DNA of 64,000 nucleotides from VXYL01 sp965203685 (GTDB taxonomy: Bacteria > Pseudomonadota > Gammaproteobacteria > Pseudomonadales > Azotimanducaceae), in NCBI GenBank assembly GCA_965203685.1, contig OZ241908.1, positions 5,332,001-5,396,000 on the forward strand. Reading direction: 5' to 3'. The position numbers and the translations under genes were made by a program. The notes under the pieces are model-generated. The model was given only the letters and a program-made list of their open reading frames with translations. It was not told the DNA's origin and did not search any database. Below are positions 36,401 to 42,636 of the stretch, piece by piece (position 1 is the first letter of the stretch; every line of letters starts with the position of its first letter).

Positions 36401-37733
36401 GCATTTGGATTGGGAGCGACTGCCGGTCAGGGTGGTCGCAGAGCCATTGGACTGGCCACGTACGCCGGACCGGTCGCCACGGGCTGGCGTCAGCGCGTTC
36501 GGAATATCCGGGACGAACGCGCACGTCGTCGTGGAAGCGTACGGCGACGCTGACAGCGACGATCCGAGCCCCACCGGCGCACCGATACCGGCCGCCACAC
36601 TGCCGCAAACCGACGGTTCCTTCTCCCCGCGCGCGGTACGACTTCTGCCGCTCTCAGCGAAGTCGGGCAAGTCGCTACGGGAGCTTGCCGCAAGGTACCT
36701 GGCGTGGCTCGACGACAGGCGATCCTCCGACGACGAGGCATCCTTGCTGGCGCTCTCGGACCTCGCGTGGACTGCCTCCATGGGACGCTCCCACTTCGAC
36801 CACCGGGCAGGGGTGGTGTTCACGGACCGCGAATCGCTGCGCGTCGGCTTGCGGACCGCCGCAGGGAGCCCCGAGTCGCTACCGGGGGCATCGACCAAGG
36901 TCGCGTTCGTCTATCCCGAATCTGCCGAAGCGGCCGAACTCGCCGGGCAAGCCCAGGCGCTCTACGCGTGCGAGCCCGCTGTACGCGCAATACTCGATCG
37001 CTGCGACAAGGCACTCCCCGAGATACCCGGGGGCTCGCTGGTGGCCGCGATGTTCGACCAGTCAGGTTCGGGAGGGCGCTTGGAGGATCCGCAATGGGGG
37101 CGGGCGGCGGTTTACGCATTCGAGTGCGCGCTCACGGCCCTTTGGTCAAGCGTCGGCGTACAGCCCGGTGTTGCGCTCGGGCAAGGGCCTGGGGCGCTTG
37201 CGGCCGCGCAGGCAGCCGGCGTCCTCAAGCTGGAGGACGGCTTGCGCCTCGCCGCGGCCATGGATGCGCCTGGGACGGCACTGGACGACCTCGCGGCAGG
37301 AGCGCCGTCGCTCACGTTGGTGGATGGTTCGTCGGGCGACCTGGTCGGTCCCGAGGAAGTTCCGGACGCAGCCTATTGGCATCGGCAAGCGACGAATCAG
37401 GCCCAAGCCACCGGCCGCTGCGCCGAGACACTGGCCGCGGCCGACGTCGGTGTGGTCGTCGTACTCGGTCCGGACGCGTCGTCTGCGGGAACATTGGCAT
37501 CAGAATGGCCCGATGCGACCGGCGGCGCCGCTCCGACAGTGCTGTCGGGGCTTAAGCCGTTGGATGCCGGCGAGTCGAACGGCGGTTTCGTGGAAGCCGT
37601 TGCAGATGCCTACGAGGCAGGGCTCACATTATCTTTCGCGGGACTCTTCGCGGGCGAGACCCGCCGCCGGGTCTCGCTGCCCGAGTATCCGTTCGAGCGC
37701 AAGCGTCACTGGATCGAAACCCGCGAGCCGTAG
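27465..37733 (+). CDS. Type I polyketide synthase KS-AT-DH-cMT-ER-KR-ACP-KS-AT(degenerate)
   Basis: 3422 residues from GTG 27465 (AGGAG upstream); TTG 27510 after GGAGGAGG is an alternative. Module 1 is complete. KS1 has triad C200/H335/H375 (TACSSS, HGTGT, GHLESAAG). AT1 has S682 (GHSLGE) and H789. DH has H995 and D1173, with Asn for the usual Gly in HxxxG. The C-methyltransferase has motif VLEVGAGIGS near 1499, the ER has HAGAGGVGLAA near 2043, the KR has TGGLGGIG near 2236 with His2378 at the usual catalytic Tyr position, and the ACP carries Ser2538. A second KS follows with triad C2771/H2906/H2946 intact in spacing but altered surroundings (LNCAAS, HGAGS). The last ~500 residues are a shortened AT whose GHSxG reads GQGPG (Ser to Gly3241). 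There is no second ACP and no thioesterase. The product is expected to be a reduced, alpha-methyl-branched chain. The layout recalls small Sup-type PKSs reported from sponge symbionts (from memory). Confidence 0.92.
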   Translation: MTEADEPRGSTGGGPLEFSERSLPIAIVGMACRFPEADGIDAFWRLLEAGENAVQEGMPGSGIGRVGALFPDDTGQIDACRFGAYLDRLDQFDAAFFRISPVEAELLDPQQRLMLETSWRALEDAGIDPEQLKDSRTGVYAGISNNDYRGLILEARENAGPAEPAASLYAVTGTSLNTAIGRVAFALGLGGPAMAVDTACSSSLVATHQAVNGLQRGDADLALAGGVNIILSGRLLEFRANAGMLSPDGQCKTFDASANGYVRGEGCGFVVLKRLADAEADGDRIWGVIRGSALNQDGASPGLTVPNGAAQERVILAALERAGIQPADIDYLEAHGTGTEVGDPIEIDATAAVYGRGRNADKPLLIGSVKTNIGHLESAAGVAGLIKTVLAMNRRLIPRHLHFRNPNPAMDWEHLPLRVTASSTPWPVHGDRAPLAGVSGFGWSGTNAHVVLEGYGGQGTATSGLDRERWVAGAPRQIPVSLPATIAPPPENPAPRTMRLLPLSGKSGAALRDAAERYLDWLDEHETALSAAETALLSDAAWSAGIGRSHFSHRAGVVFSTTESLRDGLREAAATSERPASTNAPTVAFAYTGQASQWPGMGAALYASEPVVRAVLDRCDDLLREERGSSSSLLDVMFGRPGSAGDLDDPQWKQPAIYALECALTELWSSLGIRPHVVLGHSLGEIAAAYAAGVFSLEDGLRLAASRGALIGALPGEGAMAAVFAPASDVSAALDEHNAGSPGIGLCIAADNGPQQVISGPAAEISAILEHLEATGIRVARLRRSPAYHSAMIEPAMDDLEAAISGLTFAPPSLPFVSNLSGETVAPSEALDAAYWRQQMRAPVAFKACVDTLAELGVGAVIEIGPHAVVGPMTTLAWPEAARAVPTVVSSLRRPATGQEPPAPGSGGGFVEAVAGAFDAGLPIRFDGLFAGESRRRIALPGYAFQRERYWVETPKRRRQGIGHPVLGTRHDSASGEISFDTELFPSDPAWLGDHRVFNRLVAPGALYGAMAASACTAERKGAAIVEDFQMHSALVFPQARAADDSDDSVEEGRHLQVLLDSPDGAEQRRIRISSRGENQDWTLHAEGVAASIRGAPPLPAAAPLNVAEVKAELAPLDINAYYRAKAEVGIDLGPAFRTLQAMWSKPGEALGEVSLPDSVGQNDLDIHPLLLDGCFQVVGAARTTPDSPEAVTYLPFGWERLVLPQGLPNRLLCHVRTRGEPGGVNGDWPEVVTADIALYDLGGSPIGTLDGYTVKRATRSALLAAVEGVEELLYEIVWRDRPLPPGIEAADFLPSPSAAASVSEPFASHLAREGVEVADEADLQTEMERASWSYALAALETLGWERNAGAVVSSEELLDQLGVLTEHAHLLHRILEILARSGVLEARDGEEQRFVVAIGTTDPLPDDMPRDREAHLRDVTGRYPHATSEVGLFQRCAGALPDVLIGKEDPLSLLFGDAEPQAGDLYRRAPVWRAANRMMGEVVQTLVDELPEGRRLRVLEVGAGIGSATECILPVLPPGRVDYTYTDISAGFFADAEARFGDADAAIDYRVLDIEKDPVSEGFAAHGYDLVIAANVLHATRYLDETLDHCRALLAPSGLLVALENQRGRGWMDLIFGQLDGWWRFADRYRTSHALAGPDVWRQALADAGFTAAEVLGIDPAQATALPDRGVIVAQAPAEIALPAGVWIVAADRGGTAEGLAEQLLAQNQTVVLAGADLPDPSPAGADEARLIVAPIDMERRESWQSLIEDLPADTPLAGVVHLVAQDGHGADATTPDLAADAKRAAASALALVQGLADADAVPAKGLWFVTRGAQVVERERTGQLAGAALWGLGRVVVREAPHLQPRMLDLEPGVAGPQTIPTDELLFPESESHIAYRQGRRQVARLVRIDEGLERLTLPEEADWVLAPDEGGAVDALHVQRLPAHDLEPGEVRVEVEACGLNFLDVFRAMGLVGEGLLGEELCGRIIETGSDVTTVSVGDRVAGFAFGTFGPVVVTREDLVALVPPGVSATALATIPSVFVTCVLSYELAGLKAGDRVLIHAGAGGVGLAAIQLAQAAGAEVFATASAPKQAYLRSLGVEHVFDSRSTAFGEEILAATGGTGIDVVLNSLTGEGFIEASLACLAKGGRFVELARRDILSEEEMSALRPDVAYSILDLYTLKQHDPARPGAALRETLARVASGELSPLRHTTWPFAEASAAMDHMRAARHIGKIVLTTHPLRSGHLRQDGTYLVTGGLGGIGCALAEWLAEHGAGVVVLNGRRAPDAAAQKAIDALRARGIRIEVELADVTDTAALDAMLARVDESLPTLRGVVHSVGVLADAALGNQSWDGFESVLWPKMLGAWHLHRATEDRDLDLFVLFSSVAGVLGNPGQANHAAANAFLDQLAAHRRARGLPGQAIAWGAWSGLGEAEEQRERIAERREAAGTGWFTPEHGFKALDRLLRLEANAAVAAVDWPVFGESIEGRPSLLEDLLTVAPVDEDQSSSEDLLGQLATTPPAQHEEVLASFLQRELQAVLRLPSAPETDVGFFDLGMDSLMAVELRNRLNRAFSEAYVAPNTVVFDHPTIIDLARHLAGEIANAGTAPAPQAGAAPRPITATQSEHEGIAIIGMACRFPDAPDIATFWRNLETGHDAVKVSRQDDGPWTGVAGDPALDAKAWAAGGFLDEIDRFDARFFSITPIGARMMDPQQRLLLETTWRALEDAGIEPDRLRGSRTGVYAGIATSEYRDLMLASAEDANYLGTASSTAVGGVAFKLGLMGPAMPVLLNCAASLVAVQQAAAGLRQGEVDVALVGGVNAVLSPGLTSEMAALGMLSRQGRCSTFDASADGFVRSEGCGMVVLKRLSDAEADGDRIWAVIRGAAVNQNGASAGPTVPNGPAQERVIEEALSQAGVEPADVDYLEAHGAGSALGDPIEVQAAAAAYGSARTEDRRLLIGSVKTNVGHLESAAGIAGLIKVVLAMRHGVIPKHLHFQTPNPHLDWERLPVRVVAEPLDWPRTPDRSPRAGVSAFGISGTNAHVVVEAYGDADSDDPSPTGAPIPAATLPQTDGSFSPRAVRLLPLSAKSGKSLRELAARYLAWLDDRRSSDDEASLLALSDLAWTASMGRSHFDHRAGVVFTDRESLRVGLRTAAGSPESLPGASTKVAFVYPESAEAAELAGQAQALYACEPAVRAILDRCDKALPEIPGGSLVAAMFDQSGSGGRLEDPQWGRAAVYAFECALTALWSSVGVQPGVALGQGPGALAAAQAAGVLKLEDGLRLAAAMDAPGTALDDLAAGAPSLTLVDGSSGDLVGPEEVPDAAYWHRQATNQAQATGRCAETLAAADVGVVVVLGPDASSAGTLASEWPDATGGAAPTVLSGLKPLDAGESNGGFVEAVADAYEAGLTLSFAGLFAGETRRRVSLPEYPFERKRHWIETREP

Positions 37734-37774
37734 GAAGGGGAACCGTAAGCGGGTTCGCCACCGAGCACACGCCG

Positions 37775-39958
37775 CTAGGGGCTCGTGCTTAAGAGGTACC
37801 GGTAGAGCTTGAGAACCAACGCGGCTTCGTGCAACTCGAGAAGCCGCAAAGCGGCAGACGTCAGGACGATGGTCCGACACCCCGCTTGGTCGGCGACGGT
37901 GGCGCTGCTCGCCGATCTCGGTCCGAACACACCATGCGGTTCAACCACGTCACCGGGTCCGCACTGTGCAGTCCGATTGCCCTCATCGTCGTAGACCGAC
38001 GCGAGGCCCGAGGTGATCAGTTCGAGTCCGGTGGCGGACTCGCCAACGGCCATCATGCGCTCGCCCGGCTCGTAGGCTTCTTCCGCCACCCAGTGGCGAA
38101 GGGCTTCCACGAGTTCCTCGAACAGCGCCTGGCGATCAAGTTGGCGTTCCAAGGCATCGCCAACCTGCTCCAGGAGCGCCCCTGTCGCCGCCTCGTCCTG
38201 CCGCTGGGTCACGTGGTTTTCGATGACGATGTCCTCGCTCCGTTCGAGCCCGCGGTCGGCGTCCGGCTCGAATACCACGTTCTCGAAGACTGCGGCCGGG
38301 AGATTGCGACGGAGTTCGTCGTGGAGTTGCCCGGGCGTGGTGGCGAGAACCACGCGTGTACCGGCAGTGCGCGCTGCGTGCAACAGTCGGCACAGCGCGT
38401 TGACTGACGAGAAGTCGTAGCCGGTCACGTCCGTGAAGTCCAGGAGCATGCAACTTGGCGGCGTCTCGCCGGCGAGGGACTCTCTCAGGCGGTTCACCAT
38501 GAGATAGCCGCTGCCGAAGAAGATGTAGCCGCGCAGGCGGTAGACCTGTCCGCGCGTCCCGTCCGATTGAAGGATCGTCCGGTCCGGGATGGACCGAATG
38601 CGCTTGCTGTGCCGCTCGCGCAGCGTAGCGCTGGACTGGACGAGATCGACGCGGCTCAACCGGACGACGAAAATAGCGATCGTGATGACAATCCCGACGC
38701 CCATACCTTCGAAGAAGCCGAAGACGACGATCGTCAGGAACATCGCGACGATGATCGCGTAGTCCGCAGTCGGAATCCGCTTGCGCACCTTGAGCAGCCA
38801 ATCGTCGACCATCACCAGTCCGGTGAAGAGCAAAACGCCACCGAGGAGCGGCACGGGGACCAACCGCAGCACCGTGTCGCCCACGATCAGGACAGACCCG
38901 GTGACCAACGCGACGACGATGGTCGTAGCGCGCATGTCGACACCGAACATCACGCTACGCATGGAGGTCGGCACGTTCATGCATCCCAGCGGGCCACCAC
39001 CGAGGCCAGCGACGACGCCGGCAAGCCCGACGGCACGAAACTCCCGGTTCCAGTCGAACTCGCGGTTCGCCGCGAGTTCCAATCCCCCGACTTGCATGAC
39101 GATGCAGACCAAGGTGATCACGACGAGCGTCAGCATGTTGGGGATCTGCCCCGCGATGGCCCCCCAGTCCACGAGTGCCAACGCATTCCCGCTGAAAGCT
39201 GGTGGCCAGAGACGTCCTTCGGCGACCCCCGAAAACAACAGTTCCGCCGCGGCCGCCTCTTCGCCGGAGATATCCAGCAAGTGGAGCGCGAGGTGGCACA
39301 GTGCCGCGACTCCCAAGAAGCTGACCGGCAGCAGGAGGAAGCTGCTCGAGCGCTTGGTGGCCCAGAACAACCCGACTCCGTAAACGACACCCAGACCCCA
39401 GTTCGCCATCGCGAACGGTTCGAACAGGGTTGCCAAGACGGCGCGGTCGAGCTCAATCCCCACCATGCCCAGCGCGATGATGCACACGACGCCGCCCGTG
39501 CCCGCCACGAAACCGGACGACACGGGATACGGGATGAACCTCACCATGTTCGCCAATCGGAACTGCCCGATGAGCCACGTGCTTAAGCCGGTCGCCACCG
39601 CACATAGAACGATGATCGCAACCATGGTGGCGAACAGGGCCTCGCCGGTCGCCGCGATCGCGCTACCGATCGTTGCCAATACGATCAACGACGGCACCGG
39701 GGGCGCGGAAACGGACCCCGGGAAACCGCCGACGTACGCGACGACCAACGTGGCTGCAACGGTGCCGAACAGTACAAGGCCAATGCCCTGGGTGGCATAC
39801 GCCGACAGCGGGCCGGAGAAAATGAGACTGGCCAGCGAAATCTCGCCGACTGCGAGCCCAACGCCAGAGACGAGGCCAACTGTCAGGACAAGTACTGTCT
39901 TCTTCGACAGAAGCTCGCCGCGGATATCCGCAACCCGCCCCCGCAGGCGCTCCTCCAC
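37775..39958 (-). CDS. SulP anion transporter with STAS and cyclic-nucleotide-binding domains
   Basis: 727 residues from GTG 39958 (GGGAG upstream). Residues 1 to about 440 are the SulP membrane core of 12-14 helices. A STAS domain follows (CMLLDFTDVTGYDFSSVNALC), then a C-terminal CAP_ED/cNMP-like domain (YEPGERMMAVGESATGLELITSG ... ATVADQAGCRTIVLT). The triple fusion occurs in a bacterial/fungal SulP branch. It probably carries sulphate, bicarbonate or another anion, gated by a ligand or regulator. It converges on the PKS with a 41-bp spacer. Confidence 0.9.
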   Translation of the reverse strand: MEERLRGRVADIRGELLSKKTVLVLTVGLVSGVGLAVGEISLASLIFSGPLSAYATQGIGLVLFGTVAATLVVAYVGGFPGSVSAPPVPSLIVLATIGSAIAATGEALFATMVAIIVLCAVATGLSTWLIGQFRLANMVRFIPYPVSSGFVAGTGGVVCIIALGMVGIELDRAVLATLFEPFAMANWGLGVVYGVGLFWATKRSSSFLLLPVSFLGVAALCHLALHLLDISGEEAAAAELLFSGVAEGRLWPPAFSGNALALVDWGAIAGQIPNMLTLVVITLVCIVMQVGGLELAANREFDWNREFRAVGLAGVVAGLGGGPLGCMNVPTSMRSVMFGVDMRATTIVVALVTGSVLIVGDTVLRLVPVPLLGGVLLFTGLVMVDDWLLKVRKRIPTADYAIIVAMFLTIVVFGFFEGMGVGIVITIAIFVVRLSRVDLVQSSATLRERHSKRIRSIPDRTILQSDGTRGQVYRLRGYIFFGSGYLMVNRLRESLAGETPPSCMLLDFTDVTGYDFSSVNALCRLLHAARTAGTRVVLATTPGQLHDELRRNLPAAVFENVVFEPDADRGLERSEDIVIENHVTQRQDEAATGALLEQVGDALERQLDRQALFEELVEALRHWVAEEAYEPGERMMAVGESATGLELITSGLASVYDDEGNRTAQCGPGDVVEPHGVFGPRSASSATVADQAGCRTIVLTSAALRLLELHEAALVLKLYRYLLSTSP

Positions 39959-40012
39959 CTGTTAGCTCCCCGCCGCCTCGTAGCGCCGACAACGACTGCC
40001 GACAACACGAGA

Positions 40013-41656
40013 CTACATGGCGGTTCGGGCTCGCAGCAACACGCCGACCACATCTTGGCGACCCATCTTCTCCGCCCAGGCCATCGGCTTCGCCCATGCC
40101 GGGGCATCGCCTTCGACCGGGTCGGCGCCACGGTCTAGCATCAACTCCACCAGTTCCAGGCGTCCCCAGCGACAAGCCCAGCCGAGTGGCGTGCTGTCGA
40201 GCAGACAGTCCCGGATATCCAAGCGGGCGCCCGCATCGAGCAGCATGGTGGCGAAGCGCAAGCGCTCGCCGGCGGTGACGTGCTCGCGCGACCCGGCCAC
40301 GCTATGCAAGATGGTCAGGCCGAAGGGCGGCTGGTTCTCAAGGCGGCCGCGGATGTTCGGATCACAGCGCTCGAGGACGAGGGAAAAGCACTTCGGGTAG
40401 GTATCGCGGTCCCAGTCGTGCCGTGCCCAGGGCGCGTTGCCGTGGTTCCAGGTGCGTAGTGGTTGTTCGAGGACTGGGAACCAGCGCGGATCGTCGCGCG
40501 GCCAGTCGACGTGGGCGAGTGCCATGCGCACGATCTCCGGGTCGCCGCCGGTGGCCGCAGCACCGAGCAGTTCTTCGGCGACGGACTGCTTGTCGTCGGC
40601 GTTGTCGAGCATGTCGCGGGCTAGGTCGGTTTGGCGGTAGTAGCCGGCGATGAACGGCTCGACCCGTCCGCCGTGGCGCCGCAGGAGTGCGACCAAGTTC
40701 CAGTCGGTGCGGCCGGAGTAGGCCATGAACATCGGCGTCCCGCTGGCGTAGACGTCGGCGTTCGGATCGGCGCCCCGGTCGAGCAGCATCTCCGCCATGC
40801 GGTGGCTGCGGCGCCTCGCGGCGTGCCACAGCGGCATGCCCCAGGTGTACACGACCTCATCGCCGTCGAGGTCCGGCAAACGAACGCGCTCGTCGGGGTC
40901 GAGACCGAAGTCAAGCAAGAGCGCGAGCACCTCGGCTTGATCGTGTCTGACCGTGGCGGTTAGCAGGCCGCCGTCGCCGTCAAGCGGATTCGCGAGTGTG
41001 CCGTCGGCGTGTGCCCGACGCAGCCATTCCACGTCGCCGAGCGCCACGGCGGCCAAGGGCGTGCGCACGGCACCGTGAGCCAGCAGGACTTTCGCCATCG
41101 CGGCGAAGCGTTCCGGGCCACCGCGGGCGGCTACGTCGAGCGGCGTCAGGCCAGGGCCGGGATGCCGTACGCGAACAAGGCTGGGGTCGACCGTCACCAA
41201 GGCGTGGACGCGTTCTTCGTTCGCTGACTGCAAGGCTTCGAACAGGGCTTCGGTCGACCCAAGCTCGCGCCCGGCCTCTTCCCGGTGGCCTTCCTCTTGC
41301 TCACGGATGACGGTGACAACATCGTCGTATCCGCGTTCCATGGCGATCGTGAACGGGCTCGTCGCATCGCGGTGCGGATAGACGCCGACACGGGCGTTGG
41401 CACCGTGTTCCATCAGCACCCTGACAAGCGCCGGAGCCCGTTCCAGCACCGCGACGTGCAACGCACCGGCTCGGCCCGCCAGTTCCGGGTCCGCCTCAAC
41501 CAGCGAGCGCACCGTATGCTCGTCACCCACACGCACGGCGGCGAGGAGCCGCTCGCTTTTCCATGCGAGGGGCAAGCCCCTCGCGCTCCCCGGCTGAGGG
41601 CTCTTCCATGCGAGGGGCAAGCCCCTCGCGCTCCCCGGCTGAGGGCTCTCGCTCAG
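40013..41656 (-). CDS. Ankyrin-repeat protein coupled to the alpha-E gene
   Basis: About 547 residues if it starts at CTG 41656, which overlaps the alpha-E stop as CTGA; no in-frame ATG exists near the 5' end and a GTG farther in is the other option. It has at least eight ankyrin-like units (e.g. TPLDVAARGG, LLDRGADPNADVYASGTPMF, TPLGWACRWGRLELVELMLDRGADP). No signal peptide or TM helix. The first ~30 residues are encoded by a tandem 45-bp palindromic repeat and read SPQPGSARGLPLAWK twice. The same frame runs on through the alpha-E gene as a meaningless shadow. Protein-protein interaction is the expected role; partner unknown. Confidence 0.75.
   Translation of the reverse strand: MSESPQPGSARGLPLAWKSPQPGSARGLPLAWKSERLLAAVRVGDEHTVRSLVEADPELAGRAGALHVAVLERAPALVRVLMEHGANARVGVYPHRDATSPFTIAMERGYDDVVTVIREQEEGHREEAGRELGSTEALFEALQSANEERVHALVTVDPSLVRVRHPGPGLTPLDVAARGGPERFAAMAKVLLAHGAVRTPLAAVALGDVEWLRRAHADGTLANPLDGDGGLLTATVRHDQAEVLALLLDFGLDPDERVRLPDLDGDEVVYTWGMPLWHAARRRSHRMAEMLLDRGADPNADVYASGTPMFMAYSGRTDWNLVALLRRHGGRVEPFIAGYYRQTDLARDMLDNADDKQSVAEELLGAAATGGDPEIVRMALAHVDWPRDDPRWFPVLEQPLRTWNHGNAPWARHDWDRDTYPKCFSLVLERCDPNIRGRLENQPPFGLTILHSVAGSREHVTAGERLRFATMLLDAGARLDIRDCLLDSTPLGWACRWGRLELVELMLDRGADPVEGDAPAWAKPMAWAEKMGRQDVVGVLLRARTAM
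41559..41648. repeat. Tandem 45-bp repeat containing a perfect palindrome
   Basis: Two identical 45-bp units, 41559-41603 and 41604-41648. Each contains GCGAGGGGC-AA-GCCCCTCGC, a 9-bp inverted repeat with a two-base loop. Because 45 is a multiple of three the duplication preserves the ankyrin reading frame. It lies right at the junction of the alpha-E stop and the ankyrin start. It looks like a REP-type mobile palindrome. Confidence 0.85.
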
Positions 41657-42636
41657 GACGCCACCTTTTGCACGCCGGGAGCGGTGTCGAAGTAGGTCTC
41701 GACGATCACGTCGTGAATGGCCGCCACGGCTCGTTGGCACGTGTCGATGAACGCATGCAGCGCCGCCCGGTTTTCCGGTCCGGCAAGACGCTGCACGTCC
41801 GCCGTCTGCAAGGCGTCGACCGCGCGGTCGCAAGCCTCGAGTGCTTCGTCGCTCTGCGGCAGCTCGCGCAAGCTGCGCTGCACGCCGCCAAGGCAGCGCA
41901 GGTAGGAGCGCGGCAGCCGTTCGTCCTTGAACAGGAACTCGAGCACCAGCGGCGGTTCGACCGCCTCGCGCACGGAGGCGTAGTAGGACTGCATCGCGTA
42001 GAACGAGCGCAGCACGGTGAACCACTGGATGTGCTGGAACGGTTCGAGTTCGTGGTGGCCCGCAAACAGGTCCGCCGAGCGCACGTCGATGATGCGCGTG
42101 GTCATGTCCGCCCGCTCGATGTAGTTGCCGAGGCGCAACATGTCCCAGTGGGCGTCGTGCAGCATGTTCTGGGACAGGAAGCCCTCGAGTTGCCGCGTGC
42201 GCTGGCTGATCCCGTCGAGCGCTTCGCTGCGGCGGCTGCGCGACTGCCCGGCGGTCAGCGCCGACCGGGCGAACAGGTAGAGGTCGTTGAAGTACTCGAA
42301 AGTCACGCGCGGCATGGTCTCGCGCACATGACGGGCGTTTTCGCGAACCCATCCGATGGAGTTGATGATCGAACCCGGGTTTCGCACGTCCGTCGCGAGG
42401 AAGCGACACACGTTGTGTTCGTTCGCCTCGGCCTCTGGGCCGTAGAGTTCGTCGAATACTGCGCCAGAGCCGGTGATGTCGATCAACGGGCGCCAGCCGA
42501 GGGGCACGCGCGCCGGCAGGTCCATGATCAGGTTGGCATTGACTTCGATGAGTCTTGCCGTCGCATCGGTGCGTTCCAGGTACCGGCCCAGCCAATAGAC
42601 CCGTTCGGCAACGCGCGACAGGACCGTCCCGTTCAT
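41653..42636 (-). CDS. Alpha-E domain protein
   Basis: 327 residues, start overlapping the ATP-grasp stop (ATGA). The opening LSRVAERVYWLGRYLERTDATARLIEVNANL is diagnostic of the alpha-E family, an all-helical protein nearly always encoded beside a circularly permuted ATP-grasp. LGNYIERADMTTRIIDV repeats the pattern in mid-protein. The pair is proposed to make or ligate a peptide-like product. Here the usual third gene (a transglutaminase-like protease) is not adjacent; an ankyrin protein follows. Confidence 0.9.
   Translation of the reverse strand: MNGTVLSRVAERVYWLGRYLERTDATARLIEVNANLIMDLPARVPLGWRPLIDITGSGAVFDELYGPEAEANEHNVCRFLATDVRNPGSIINSIGWVRENARHVRETMPRVTFEYFNDLYLFARSALTAGQSRSRRSEALDGISQRTRQLEGFLSQNMLHDAHWDMLRLGNYIERADMTTRIIDVRSADLFAGHHELEPFQHIQWFTVLRSFYAMQSYYASVREAVEPPLVLEFLFKDERLPRSYLRCLGGVQRSLRELPQSDEALEACDRAVDALQTADVQRLAGPENRAALHAFIDTCQRAVAAIHDVIVETYFDTAPGVQKVAS

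Noticed and set aside
34476..36608. 710-codon open frame antisense to the PKS
   Set aside because: High-GC shadow of PKS codons; the sense strand has complete KR, ACP and KS motifs.
37739..37756. Small inverted repeat GAACC...GGTTC between PKS and SulP genes
   Set aside because: Five-base stem without a U-run is too weak to call a terminator.
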